From Myroides phaeus (GTDB taxonomy: Bacteria > Bacteroidota > Bacteroidia > Flavobacteriales > Flavobacteriaceae): a DNA stretch of 64,000 nt. Below the pieces are notes generated by a model. That model saw nothing but the letters and a program-made list of their open reading frames with translations. It searched no databases and was not told the origin of the DNA. Location: assembly GCF_900099675.1 (NCBI RefSeq), contig NZ_FNDQ01000016.1, forward strand, positions 1-64,000, in the 5' to 3' direction. The translations under genes were made by a program, and so were the position numbers. Shown here piece by piece: positions 16,627-25,198 of this stretch; the stretch's first letter is position 1; every line of letters begins with the position of its first letter.

Positions 16627-17021
16627 TTTTTGTGGCCTTTTTTTGTTATAAATGGGAGGTGCTTAATTGGAATAGATAGTAGGATAAACATTTTTATTTT
16701 TAACTACAACCAGTATTTTTAAAACTTATTTTCGATGATAAGGTGGTTTTAAAACAAAATTATATGAGTTTTATACTGTCTGTTTGTATATTCATTCTTA
16801 ACTGTATGTATATTCAATGTACAGTTTTACATAAGAAGTATACATTGACTATACATACAGTATACATACACTATACAAGGAAGCACTTTAAGATGTGCTT
16901 AATTATACTTTATTTTTAGTATAATTTGTGTATTACAGCAAGTAGAGACAAGGCGTTTGTTTCGTCATTTTATCTAAATAAATAGAATGTTTTTCAAATC
17001 TATATTTTGGTACTGATTTTG
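16627..17021. other. Intergenic region with a long palindrome
   Basis: No gene seen. It holds a large imperfect palindrome (16781-16880, listed separately) and, right after it, a small hairpin AAGCAC/GTGCTT at 16881-16900 with an 8-nt loop. The words TGTATATTC and GTATACAT are repeated several times. Confidence 0.6.
16781..16880. repeat. About 100-bp imperfect palindrome upstream of the cytochrome c gene
   Basis: The core arm ACTGTATGTATA (16801-16812) continuing TTCAATGTA (to 16821) pairs with 16841-16861 with a single mismatch over 21 positions. Outside it TTGTATA (16784-16790) pairs in register with TATACAA (16872-16878). The central loop is roughly 16-20 nt. It could be an operator for a dimeric or multimeric regulator, a structured RNA, or a cruciform-forming repeat. 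Confidence 0.75.
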
Positions 17022-17029
17022 TAGTTTTG
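17022..17029 (+). promoter_or_regulatory. -7 box of the cytochrome c gene
   Basis: TAGTTTTG 26 nt before the ATG. No TTTG at -33 spacing. Confidence 0.55.
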
Positions 17030-17054
17030 TAAGAACAACAAATAAATAAAGTGT

Positions 17055-17465
17055 ATGACAACATTTATAAAATCTGCTTTAGTGGTTTTTGCCGCTATGA
17101 GTATGCTTGCTTGTGGTAATAAAGAAGAAAAGAAAGCACCAGAACCTGTTTATGAATCAGAAAGAGGTGGAGCGACAGAGATGTCTGATGCAGAGAAAAT
17201 AGCTTTGGGTAAAAAGTTATTTGAAGGAAAGGGAACTTGTTTTTCGTGTCATATGGCCGATAAAAAAGTGATTGGACCAAGTATTAAAGAAATTGTTGAG
17301 GTATATGAAAAGCACAATGCTGATCTTGTTTCGTTTTTGAAAGGTAATGAGGAACCAATTGTAGAGCCTTCTCAATTCGCTGTGATGCAAGCAAATTTCA
17401 CAATAACTAAAAAGATGACTGATGTTGAGTTGGAATCATTAGTTGCTTATATGAAAAGTATTTAG
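17055..17465 (+). CDS. Cytochrome c family lipoprotein
   Basis: A 136-aa monoheme cytochrome. An N-terminal lipobox MLAC (lipidated C20) is followed by an acidic/charged linker, then one heme site CFSCH (C62, C65, H66). IGPS downstream and M111 in FAVMQANF are the usual neighbours and likely sixth ligand of class I cytochrome c. Anchored to a membrane facing the periplasm, it probably shuttles electrons to a terminal oxidase. It stands alone with its own promoter box and terminator; being next to the heme genes may be coincidence. Confidence 0.92.
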   Translation: MTTFIKSALVVFAAMSMLACGNKEEKKAPEPVYESERGGATEMSDAEKIALGKKLFEGKGTCFSCHMADKKVIGPSIKEIVEVYEKHNADLVSFLKGNEEPIVEPSQFAVMQANFTITKKMTDVELESLVAYMKSI

Positions 17466-17498
17466 TTGAACTGTAAAACGTTCTCATTTATAGTTAGA

Positions 17499-17525
17499 AA
17501 TCCTGAGGTGTAATGCTTCAGGATT
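17499..17525 (+). terminator. Terminator of the cytochrome c gene
   Basis: An 8-bp stem (AATCCTGA/TCAGGATT) with an 11-nt loop, then T8. Confidence 0.85.
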
Positions 17526-17927
17526 TTTTTTGTGTTTTTTGAGAGGTATTGATCTTCTTTGAAAAGAAAAGGCCTTTAATTCTGGTAATGAGTAGATTGA
17601 TCGTTGTTTGCTTACTAATAAGAAAAGTGTTTTTTTCGTGATTAATAAGTTTTTATAGAAGAAATGTGAATAGAATAATTTAATTAATTGTATGAAATAC
17701 AGTGTTTTATTCTATTAAAATTAGAAAGATAGAAGATTTGATGTATAGAGTGTTGAGGTTCGCTTTAAAAGTTGTAATAACCTTTTTACTGCTTTTACAA
17801 ATGAATTATTTAGATGAATTCAAAATGTTGTTAAACCCTTGTAAATGCTGGTTATTTAGACTTGTTCTAAGGATGTTTGAGGGGTATATTTAGTAACTTT
17901 ACTAAGTTAAATTAAACTAACAATTCA
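17526..17927. other. Intergenic region upstream of fumarase
   Basis: About 400 bp without a credible gene. A GTG-initiated 63-codon frame at 17702-17893 has no ribosome site or family. TAACTTTA at 17894-17901, 27 nt before the fumarase ATG, is a 7/8 match to the -7 box and may be its promoter. Confidence 0.5.
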
Positions 17928-19529
17928 ATGGACTTCATATATCAAGAACCGTATCCAATCCTAAAGGATGATACACAGTACAAAAAGATATCTTCTGAGT
18001 ATGTAAAAGTAGAGAAATTAGGAGATCGTGAAATTTTAGTAGTTGATCCTAAGGGGATTGAATTATTAGCAGAAACGGCAATGACTGACGTTTCTTTTAT
18101 GTTGAGAACAGCTCACCTTGAAAAGTTAAGAGCTATTTTAGATGATCCGGAAGCGACAGATAACGATCGTTTTGTGGCTTATAACTTATTGCAAAATGCA
18201 GCTGTTGCTATTGACGGGCAATTGCCTTCTTGTCAAGATACAGGTACTGCAATTGTAGTAGCTAAAAAAGGTGAAAATGTATATACAGGTTCTAATGATG
18301 CCGAGAGTTTATCAAAAGGGATCTTTGAAACTTACCAAAAGAAAAACTTGAGATATTCTCAAATTGTTCCGATTAGTATGTTTGAAGAGAAAAACTCTGG
18401 TTCAAATTTACCTGCACAAATTGATATTTATGCGACACAAGGGAATAAGTATGAATTCTTATTCTTAGCAAAAGGTGGAGGTTCTGCTAACAAAACGTTC
18501 TTGTACCAAAAAACTAAGTCTTTATTAAATGATAAAAACTTAACTGAGTTTATCAAAGAAAAAATTATGGACTTAGGTACTGCTGCTTGTCCTCCTTATC
18601 ACTTAGCTTTAGTGATTGGTGGTACGTCAGCTGAGGCTAACTTAGCTGCTGTGAAAAAAGCATCTGCAGGGTACTATGACAATTTACCTACTTCTGGTAA
18701 TATGGGAGGTCAAGCTTTCCGTGATTTAGAGTGGGAGAAAAAACTACAACTTATCTGTCAAGAGTCTCATATTGGAGCGCAGTTTGGTGGTAAATATTTT
18801 ACTCACGATGTACGTGTAATCCGTTTACCTCGTCACGCTGCTTCTTGTCCTGTTGGATTAGGTGTTTCTTGTTCTGCTGATAGAAATATCAAAGCGAAAA
18901 TTACTGCTGAAGGATTATTCGTTGAGCAATTAGAAACTAACCCAGCAAGATTATTACCTGCGACAGCTCCTCATTTAGAAGAGCCGGTAGTAATTGACCT
19001 TGATAAACCAATGAAAGAACAATTGGCTGAATTGACAAAACATCCAATTAAAACTCGTGTAATGTTAAATGGAACTGTGATTGTAGCACGCGACATCGCT
19101 CACGCAAAAATCCAAGAAATGTTAGACAATGGGCAAGAAATGCCTGAGTACTTTAAAAATCACCCAGTGTATTATGCTGGACCTGCAAAAACTCCAGAAG
19201 GAATGCCTTCAGGAAGTTTTGGACCGACAACTGCTGGACGTATGGACCCATACGTTGATGCTTTCCAAGCTGTAGGTGGTAGTATGATTATGCTTGCTAA
19301 AGGTAACCGTTCTCAAGCTGTTACTGATGCTTGTAAAAAACACGGTGGTTTCTATTTAGGTTCTGTTGGTGGACCAGCTGCTATACTTGCAAAAGAGAAT
19401 ATCTTAAGCGTTGAGGTGGTTGACTTCCCAGAATTAGGAATGGAAGCTGTACGTAAGATTAAAGTGAAAGATTTCCCTGCGTTCATCATCACTGATGACA
19501 AAGGAAATGACTTCTTCCAAAACTTATAA
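17928..19529 (+). CDS. Class I fumarate hydratase ([4Fe-4S])
   Basis: Interconverts fumarate and malate in the TCA cycle. The 533-aa single-chain enzyme has three cluster cysteines: C102 (SCQDTGTA), C221 (AACPPYH) and C315 (GVSCSADR). The spacing of 119 and 94 residues equals that of the characterised class I enzyme of Leishmania (C133, C252, C346). The C-terminal beta-domain carries [18 protein letters not shown]. Class I fumarases are oxygen-sensitive; I see no class II fumC here. Monocistronic with its own terminator. Confidence 0.96.
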   Translation: MDFIYQEPYPILKDDTQYKKISSEYVKVEKLGDREILVVDPKGIELLAETAMTDVSFMLRTAHLEKLRAILDDPEATDNDRFVAYNLLQNAAVAIDGQLPSCQDTGTAIVVAKKGENVYTGSNDAESLSKGIFETYQKKNLRYSQIVPISMFEEKNSGSNLPAQIDIYATQGNKYEFLFLAKGGGSANKTFLYQKTKSLLNDKNLTEFIKEKIMDLGTAACPPYHLALVIGGTSAEANLAAVKKASAGYYDNLPTSGNMGGQAFRDLEWEKKLQLICQESHIGAQFGGKYFTHDVRVIRLPRHAASCPVGLGVSCSADRNIKAKITAEGLFVEQLETNPARLLPATAPHLEEPVVIDLDKPMKEQLAELTKHPIKTRVMLNGTVIVARDIAHAKIQEMLDNGQEMPEYFKNHPVYYAGPAKTPEGMPSGSFGPTTAGRMDPYVDAFQAVGGSMIMLAKGNRSQAVTDACKKHGGFYLGSVGGPAAILAKENILSVEVVDFPELGMEAVRKIKVKDFPAFIITDDKGNDFFQNL

Positions 19530-19555
19530 GAATAAACTAACGATTCAATAAGCAA

Positions 19556-19582
19556 AAGAGCTAACTATTATGGTTAGCTCTT
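19556..19582 (+). terminator. Terminator of fumarase
   Basis: A 10-bp perfect stem (AAGAGCTAAC/GTTAGCTCTT) with a 7-nt loop, then a T-tract. Confidence 0.9.
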
Positions 19583-19840
19583 TTTTTGTGGGATAATTTT
19601 AGTGGGGAATATTCTAAATCTAATAGTTGTTTATAGTGTAAGTAAATACTTGATTTTGAAATAATAATATTATTATAAAACTGGTGTTAATATTAGCAAA
19701 TACGAGTGCTTTTTTTTTATTATTTCGTAATTTTAATATGTCCTAAAGAAGTGAATAAAGGTTGTAGGAATAAGGATAAGGTTACCAATTAAAACAGAAG
19801 GCATACTTTCTGTATGCGTTTACAAGAAAATAAGTTTACA

Positions 19841-19897
19841 TAGTTTTGATTTATATTTGAGATTTAAAAGAGGCTGTCTTTTTAGACAGCCTTTTTT
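19841..19897 (+). ncRNA. Candidate small RNA 1 (orphan terminator)
   Basis: TAGTTTTG (19841-19848) then a strong terminator: AGGCTGTCT/AGACAGCCT stem, TTTT loop and T7 (19871-19898). From this box the RNA would be only about 40 nt, so an upstream start may be used. No open reading frame ends here. Confidence 0.35.
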
Positions 19898-20091
19898 TAT
19901 GTTCTGTGAATTCAAGTGTATAGGTGTATTTCTTGTTCAATTTAAAAAAAATATTCTTTAATTGGTTGTTTTATAGTTTGTTAAATCAATATAAAATAGG
20001 GATAATCGTTTTTATAAATAAAATTTTCTTGCAGATTTTGAGGTCAAAATGTTAAATATAATTTTTACTCATTCTAAATAGTGATGTTTTG

Positions 20092-20202
20092 TAATTTTGA
20101 ATGGAAGTAAATTTAAAAATATAATAATGATTTATGAAATTGGTTAGTTAGTTTTATAATTGATAAAGGATGCTTTTTGTTTTTATAAGGCATCCTTTAT
20201 TT
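20092..20202 (+). ncRNA. Candidate small RNA 2 (orphan terminator)
   Basis: TAATTTTG (20092-20099) would start an RNA near 20106 that ends at a 9-bp hairpin AAAGGATGC/GCATCCTTT (20165-20198, 16-nt loop). About 95 nt. The only frame inside is a six-codon ATG...TAG. The tail after the hairpin (ATTTAG) is weaker than usual. Confidence 0.35.
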
Positions 20203-20355
20203 AGTTTACTAAGTACTCAATAGTTTTTTTGACTGTGAAATGTGGTTGAGTCATAGCATTAAATGTCAATAAAGGGTTTGGTAATAGTTAATCATTTTAT
20301 CAGTTTTAATAGCATACAGCTGTATTAAATTATTTAGAATTAATCAGAAATAAAT

Positions 20356-20363
20356 TAACTTTG
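20356..20363 (+). promoter_or_regulatory. -7 box at the rlmN start codon
   Basis: TAACTTTG ends only 4 nt before the rlmN ATG, so transcription from it would begin at or within the start codon. Either the mRNA is leaderless or the match is fortuitous. Confidence 0.4.
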
Positions 20364-20367
20364 CAGC

Positions 20368-21408
20368 ATGCAAACGGATAAAAAAGATATTAGAAGCTTA
20401 TCGAAAGAAGAATTGAGAGACTTTTTTGTAGCTCAAGGTGATAAGGCATTTAGAGGGAACCAAGTTTACGAGTGGTTGTGGAATAAAGGAGCGCATACTT
20501 TTGAAGATATGAGTAACTTATCTAAGACTACACGTGAAATGTTGATGGATAATTTTGTGATTAACCACGTAAAGGTGGATAATATGCAATGTAGTTCAGA
20601 TGGAACTATTAAAAATGCTGTGAAACTTCACGATGGCCTTGTAGTTGAATCTGTTTTAATTCCAACTGCTACAAGAACTACTGCTTGTGTTTCGTCTCAA
20701 GTAGGATGTAGTTTAGATTGTGAATTTTGTGCTACTGCGCGTTTAAAACGTATGCGTAACTTGAATCCAGATGAGATTTATGACCAAGTATTGACGATTG
20801 ATCGTCAGAGTCGTGAACATCGCAATATTCCATTGTCAAATATTGTATTTATGGGAATGGGTGAGCCATTGATGAACTACAATAATGTACAAAAAGCTAT
20901 TGATAAGATTACTTCTGAAGAGGGCTTAGGTATGTCGCCTAAACGTATTACTGTATCAACTTCTGGTATTCCAAAGATGATTACGAAATTAGCAGATGAT
21001 GGCGTTAAGTTTAAACTGGCGGTTTCTTTACACTCAGCTATTGAGGAGATTCGTAACCGTATTATGCCTTTCTCAAAAAGCTTTCCTTTAACTGATTTGC
21101 GCGATTCATTGCAATACTGGTATTCTAAAACGAAGAGTAAGGTTACTTTTGAGTATGTGATTTGGAAGGGAATTAATGACGATAAAAAGTCTATTGATGC
21201 TTTAGTTAAGTTCTGTAAATACGTTCCTTGTAAAGTAAACTTGATTGAGTATAATCCAATAGATGATGGGGAGTTTCAACAAGCAGATGAACAAGCAACG
21301 CTGAATTATATCAAAGCATTAGAGGCAAATGATATTACTGTAGTTGTAAGAAGAAGTAGAGGAAAAGATATTGATGCTGCTTGTGGACAATTAGCTAATA
21401 AGTCGTAA
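20368..21408 (+). CDS. rlmN: 23S rRNA (A2503-C2) / tRNA (A37-C2) methyltransferase RlmN
   Basis: A radical-SAM enzyme that methylates C2 of A2503 in 23S rRNA and A37 in some tRNAs. The 346-aa protein has the CxxxCxxC cluster motif at C114, C118, C121 and the two dual-function cysteines, C107 (seven before the cluster, as in E. coli C118) and C339 in DAACGQLA near the C-terminus. MGMGEPLMNY is the SAM GGE-like segment. All catalytic residues are present. The nearest upstream promoter box almost touches the ATG. Confidence 0.96.
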   Translation: MQTDKKDIRSLSKEELRDFFVAQGDKAFRGNQVYEWLWNKGAHTFEDMSNLSKTTREMLMDNFVINHVKVDNMQCSSDGTIKNAVKLHDGLVVESVLIPTATRTTACVSSQVGCSLDCEFCATARLKRMRNLNPDEIYDQVLTIDRQSREHRNIPLSNIVFMGMGEPLMNYNNVQKAIDKITSEEGLGMSPKRITVSTSGIPKMITKLADDGVKFKLAVSLHSAIEEIRNRIMPFSKSFPLTDLRDSLQYWYSKTKSKVTFEYVIWKGINDDKKSIDALVKFCKYVPCKVNLIEYNPIDDGEFQQADEQATLNYIKALEANDITVVVRRSRGKDIDAACGQLANKS

Positions 21409-21555
21409 TTACTTTTAACAGAAGTAATGTTGATTATTGGTTTAATGACGCTTTTTTTCAATCGATTTTAAGATTTGTTAGAAATGCTTGTTTTTTAGTT
21501 GTTTAGGATTGTGAAATCTCTTAACAGGAAAGGAGCTATAGATATAAAAAAGTCG

Positions 21556-21563
21556 TATTTTTG
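21556..21563 (+). promoter_or_regulatory. -7 box of the polyprenyl synthase gene
   Basis: TATTTTTG ending 6 nt before the ATG at 21570. It overlaps a TTG that would otherwise extend the frame, so that TTG is unlikely to be the start. Confidence 0.45.
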
Positions 21564-21569
21564 GTTACA

Positions 21570-22550
21570 ATGAATATAGTACAGCAAATAAAACAGCCCA
21601 TACAGCAGGAGATGGACCTCTTTGAAAAGAAGTTCCGCAATTCAATGGCTACAAAAGTAGCCTTGCTGAATAGAATTACTTACTACATTGTAAATAGAAA
21701 GGGGAAACAAATGCGTCCAATGTTTGTTTTCTTAGTGGCTAAAATGACAGGAGAAGGACAAGTTAATGAACGCGCTTATCGCGGGGCTTCTGTTATTGAA
21801 CTTATCCACACAGCTACTCTTGTACACGACGACGTTGTGGATGATAGTAATAAGCGAAGAGGGTTCTTCTCTCTTAGTGCTTTGTGGAAAAACAAAATTG
21901 CCGTTTTAGTAGGTGATTACCTTTTGTCAAAAGGATTATTATTGTCAATAGATAATGGTGATTTTGACTTATTACGCATTATTTCTGTGGCTGTACGTGA
22001 AATGAGCGAAGGGGAGTTATTACAAATTGAAAAGGCAAGACGACTTGATATTACTGAAGATGTTTATTACGAGATTATTCGTCAAAAAACAGCTACATTA
22101 ATTGCTGCGTGTTGTTCTCTTGGTGCGGCAGCTGTTCAACCAGAGAATGCTGAACTTATTGAGCGTATGCGTAAGTTTGGTGAGTTGATAGGTATGGCGT
22201 TTCAGATTAAAGACGACTTGTTTGATTATTCTGATGGGCCGATTGGTAAGCCAACTGGAATTGATATTAAGGAGCAAAAGATGACTCTTCCGTTGATATA
22301 TGCATTAAATGTGTCTGAGCCGAAGAACCGAAAATGGTTGATTAACTCGGTGAAGAACTATAATGAGGATAAGCGTCGCGTGAAGGAAGTGATTGCTTAT
22401 GTGAAAGAAAAGGGAGGATTGGAGTATGCTACAAAAAAGATGGTTGAATACCAACTTGAGGCATTAGCTATTTTAAATGATTTTCCTGATTCTCCTTATA
22501 AAGAAGCGTTAACCACTATGGTTAATTACGTTATTGAAAGAAAAAAGTAG
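21570..22550 (+). CDS. Polyprenyl diphosphate synthase (trans-type)
   Basis: Builds a long-chain isoprenoid diphosphate from IPP, probably the menaquinone side chain. The 326-aa protein has the first Asp-rich motif DDVVDD followed by RRG, and the second KDDLFDY; GKQMRPMFVFL is the IPP-binding Lys/Arg segment. The residues before the first motif that set chain length (ELIHTATLVH) are small, consistent with a C30-C40 product, but the length is inference. ATG at 21570 is preferred over TTG at 21561. Similar to IspB/HepT proteins. Confidence 0.92.
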   Translation: MNIVQQIKQPIQQEMDLFEKKFRNSMATKVALLNRITYYIVNRKGKQMRPMFVFLVAKMTGEGQVNERAYRGASVIELIHTATLVHDDVVDDSNKRRGFFSLSALWKNKIAVLVGDYLLSKGLLLSIDNGDFDLLRIISVAVREMSEGELLQIEKARRLDITEDVYYEIIRQKTATLIAACCSLGAAAVQPENAELIERMRKFGELIGMAFQIKDDLFDYSDGPIGKPTGIDIKEQKMTLPLIYALNVSEPKNRKWLINSVKNYNEDKRRVKEVIAYVKEKGGLEYATKKMVEYQLEALAILNDFPDSPYKEALTTMVNYVIERKK

Positions 22551-22578
22551 TAATCTACTTTGCTATATATACACGGGA

Positions 22579-22607
22579 GTTGCTTAGACTAAAATGGTTT
22601 AAGCAAC
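22579..22607 (+). terminator. Terminator of the polyprenyl synthase gene
   Basis: An 8-bp stem (GTTGCTTA/TAAGCAAC) then TTCTTTTTTT. The T-tract runs directly into the dnaG -7 box at 22617. Confidence 0.75.
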
Positions 22608-22616
22608 TTCTTTTTT

Positions 22617-22624
22617 TATCTTTG
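22617..22624 (+). promoter_or_regulatory. -7 box of dnaG
   Basis: TATCTTTG 21 nt before the dnaG ATG, immediately after the upstream terminator. Confidence 0.55.
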
Positions 22625-22645
22625 TCTATTCAAAATTAAAGTGAA

Positions 22646-24628
22646 ATGATTTCTAAAAGTACTATTGATGCCGTTTTTGACGCAGCTCGTGTAGAAGAGG
22701 TGATCGGAGATTACGTAAACCTGAAAAAATCGGGTAGTAATTTCAAAGGTCTAAGCCCTTTTGTGAACGAGAAGACTCCGTCGTTTATGGTATCTCCAGT
22801 TAAGCAGATATGGAAAGACTTTAGTTCTGGAAAAGGAGGGAATGTGATTAGTTTCTTAATGGAACACGAGCATTTCTCTTATCCTGAGGCAATTCGCTAC
22901 TTAGCCAAAAAGTACGGTATCGAGATTGAAGAGACGCAACAGACAGATGAGGAGAAGGAGCATATGAATGAAAAGGAAAGTATGTTTGTGGTGTCTGAGT
23001 ATGCCAAAAAATACTTTCACGATACAATGTATGAAACGGAAGAAGGAAAGGCAATCGGGATGTCTTATTTTAAAGAACGTGGGTTTACACCAGAGACTAT
23101 TAAAGACTTTGGGTTAGGATATTCTCCTGATAAATGGACTGCATTTACTGATGATGCGATACAAAAAGGATATTCATTGGAGTACCTTGAAAAGACAGGA
23201 CTAACGATTGTTAAAGAAGACAAGAAGTTTGACCGCTTTAAAGGACGTGTGATGTTCCCTATTCAAAGTATGTCTGGTCGTGTTTTAGGATTTGGTGGAC
23301 GTATTTTGACTAATGATAAAAAGGCTGCTAAATATCTGAACTCCCCAGAGAGTGATATTTACCACAAAAGTAAAGTGTTGTATGGTATCTACCACGCAAA
23401 ACAAGAAATAGCAAAGAAAGATAATTGCTACTTAGTTGAGGGGTATACAGACGTTATCCAGATGCATCAAGCAGGGATTAAAAACGTGGTTGCGTCTTCG
23501 GGTACTGCCTTAACACCCGATCAGATTCGCTTAGTAAGCCGTTTGACAAAAAACATTACGATGTTGTTTGATGGTGATGCTGCAGGAGTACGTGCTTCGT
23601 TGAGAGGAGTAGATCTGATTTTAGAAGCAGGAATGAATGTTCGTGTTTGTTCGTTGCCAGAAGGAGAAGACCCAGATAGTTTTGCAAGAAAACATACACA
23701 AGAACAATTAGAGGCGTATTTTGAAGGAAATGCGAAAGACTTTATCCGTTTCAAAGCAAGTTTGTTGATGGATGAAGCAAAGAATGATCCTATCAAAAAA
23801 GCTGATCTAATTAGGGATATGGTTGTGAGTATTTCTAAAATACCAGACCAAATTCAGAAAGAGATTTACGTGCAAGAATGTGCGCGTATAATGGATATTT
23901 CAGAGGAAGTATTGTTTAATTCTTTAGCACAAATCGGGCGAAAAGAATTAGCAGATGCTAATAAAAAGTTCATTGAAGAGAAGAAAAAACTCGAAGTAGT
24001 TCATTCAACTCCACAAGATAAAGAACAGATAGATCCTCAATATAATTTAGAGCGAAAGATAATAGAGATATTGCTTTTATACGGTAATGAACGCGAAGTT
24101 TTTATTGAGTTACTTCTGGATGCAAATGAAGATAACGAAGTAATTGAAGTAGAGAATAAAGTAGAGCAAAAGGTGTATGAGCGCATTTTCTTGAGTTTAC
24201 AAGAAGATGAGGTGCAATTAGCTAATCCGTTATTTAAAGCTATTTACAGTGATATTATGGATTATTACAACCATAATGAGTGGAGTTTAGAAAACTATTT
24301 AAAAAGGTTAGATCCACAGTTTTCAAATGAAGTAACCAGTATCATTATGGAGGATGAAAAGAATTCATTACACAAGTGGGAGTCACAGAATATTATTGTG
24401 AAACAAAAATCACAAGGTATTTCTCAGTACGTTACAGAAACAATATTGACACTTCGAATGTATTTAGTTAATACAATGATAGATAAGTATAAAGCGAAAT
24501 TGAAAGATGCAGAAGAGAAGCGTTCGTTGGAACTATTGTCAATCATTATGGATTATACAAGTCTGATAAATATGTTTTCAAAGCGATTAGGACAAGTAAC
24601 GTCTCGTTTTAAAACAATAGATAATTAA
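22646..24628 (+). CDS. dnaG: DNA primase DnaG (zinc ribbon residues lost)
   Basis: Synthesises RNA primers for replication. The 660-aa protein has the normal order: N-terminal primase domain, catalytic core, Toprim domain (VEGYTDV with the catalytic Glu, then FDGDAAG with the DxD acids) and a C-terminal helicase-binding region. The zinc-ribbon ligands of the C-x2-H-x17-C-x2-C motif are replaced by S37, V40, D58 and S61 (GLSPFVNEKTPSF ... KDFSSGKGGN), while surrounding residues are conserved. The ribbon fold may persist without metal; I believe this is common in Flavobacteriia, from memory. Ends in a bidirectional terminator. Confidence 0.96.
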   Translation: MISKSTIDAVFDAARVEEVIGDYVNLKKSGSNFKGLSPFVNEKTPSFMVSPVKQIWKDFSSGKGGNVISFLMEHEHFSYPEAIRYLAKKYGIEIEETQQTDEEKEHMNEKESMFVVSEYAKKYFHDTMYETEEGKAIGMSYFKERGFTPETIKDFGLGYSPDKWTAFTDDAIQKGYSLEYLEKTGLTIVKEDKKFDRFKGRVMFPIQSMSGRVLGFGGRILTNDKKAAKYLNSPESDIYHKSKVLYGIYHAKQEIAKKDNCYLVEGYTDVIQMHQAGIKNVVASSGTALTPDQIRLVSRLTKNITMLFDGDAAGVRASLRGVDLILEAGMNVRVCSLPEGEDPDSFARKHTQEQLEAYFEGNAKDFIRFKASLLMDEAKNDPIKKADLIRDMVVSISKIPDQIQKEIYVQECARIMDISEEVLFNSLAQIGRKELADANKKFIEEKKKLEVVHSTPQDKEQIDPQYNLERKIIEILLLYGNEREVFIELLLDANEDNEVIEVENKVEQKVYERIFLSLQEDEVQLANPLFKAIYSDIMDYYNHNEWSLENYLKRLDPQFSNEVTSIIMEDEKNSLHKWESQNIIVKQKSQGISQYVTETILTLRMYLVNTMIDKYKAKLKDAEEKRSLELLSIIMDYTSLINMFSKRLGQVTSRFKTIDN

Positions 24629-24668
24629 ACAAGAAAGCCACTTTAGACTCTAAAGTGGCTTTCTTGTT
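24628..24668. terminator. Bidirectional terminator between dnaG and a lipoprotein gene
   Basis: An 18-bp perfect stem (AACAAGAAAGCCACTTTA and complement) with a 5-nt loop; T5 on the plus side and an A-run on the other. Serves both convergent genes. Confidence 0.9.
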
Positions 24669-24669
24669 T

Positions 24670-25131
24670 TTATTCGTATATGATTGTATCAACGATTACA
24701 TCATCTGTTCTTAACTTTGGTACAATAGCATTGTACGTTATAAAGTCCTCATATCTTTGACGGTTATTGTAAAGTTTAACTTCTAATAAAACTTGATTAG
24801 AATAATTGCAAAATTGCGTTAGGATGGTTTCAATTTTTACATTTCTGTTTTTAATATAAACCTGCCCTATGATTAAATCATAGCGAGAAAAGTCTATTTG
24901 ATTTTCGAAATAACGCGCATCTTTAACTCTATCTCTAAATTCTCTTTGAGACCTAATAACCGTGTATTCATTTACTTTAAGTCCGCGAACGATTAAATCT
25001 CTTGGATCAATATTAGCAGAAGGCCTAAGATCATAAGTATTGACATATCCTTCATAGCATCCATAATCATCTGTTGTAGAACAAGCAGAGAAAGACAAGA
25101 TAGCTATAAATAATAAAATAATTTTTTTCAT
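24670..25131 (-). CDS. Hypothetical lipoprotein, 153 aa
   Basis: Function unknown. A short signal peptide ends in the lipobox SFSAC (lipidated C17), followed by STTDDYGC. The mature part is charged and beta-rich, with a YDLIIGQVYIKN segment and a C-terminal VIVDTIIYE strand; two further Cys (YGC, QFC) could form a disulfide. The ATG at 25131 is chosen over an upstream TTG because AAGGGA precedes it and a TACATTTG box covers the TTG. Single gene, convergent with dnaG. Confidence 0.8.
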   Translation of the reverse strand: MKKIILLFIAILSFSACSTTDDYGCYEGYVNTYDLRPSANIDPRDLIVRGLKVNEYTVIRSQREFRDRVKDARYFENQIDFSRYDLIIGQVYIKNRNVKIETILTQFCNYSNQVLLEVKLYNNRQRYEDFITYNAIVPKLRTDDVIVDTIIYE

Positions 25132-25146
25132 TCCCTTATTTTTTGT

Positions 25147-25154
25147 CAAATGTA
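25147..25154 (-). promoter_or_regulatory. -7 box of the lipoprotein gene
   Basis: TACATTTG on the minus strand, 15 nt before the chosen ATG. It overlaps the alternative TTG start, arguing against it. Confidence 0.55.
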
Positions 25155-25198
25155 ATATTTTTAGCCAATAACTGACAAAAAGTATAGAATAGCGATTG

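Larger units (their letters stand above)
19583..20355. other. Gene-poor 770 bp with two orphan terminators
   Basis: Very AT-rich, with no credible protein gene. It contains a GCATAC/GTATGC hairpin (19801-19817), an orphan terminator at 19871-19892, a second at 20165-20198, and a perfect 12-bp palindrome ATACAGCTGTAT at 20314-20325 upstream of rlmN. Each orphan terminator has a TAnnTTTG box a short distance upstream (19841-19848 and 20092-20099). Confidence 0.55.

Noticed and set aside
16781..16880. Reading the TGTATA palindrome as a CRISPR array or an IS end
   Set aside because: There are no regular direct repeats with spacers and no transposase or target duplication nearby.
17702..17893. 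63-aa GTG-initiated frame before fumarase
   Set aside because: Weak start, low complexity, no ribosome site; runs into the fumarase promoter region.
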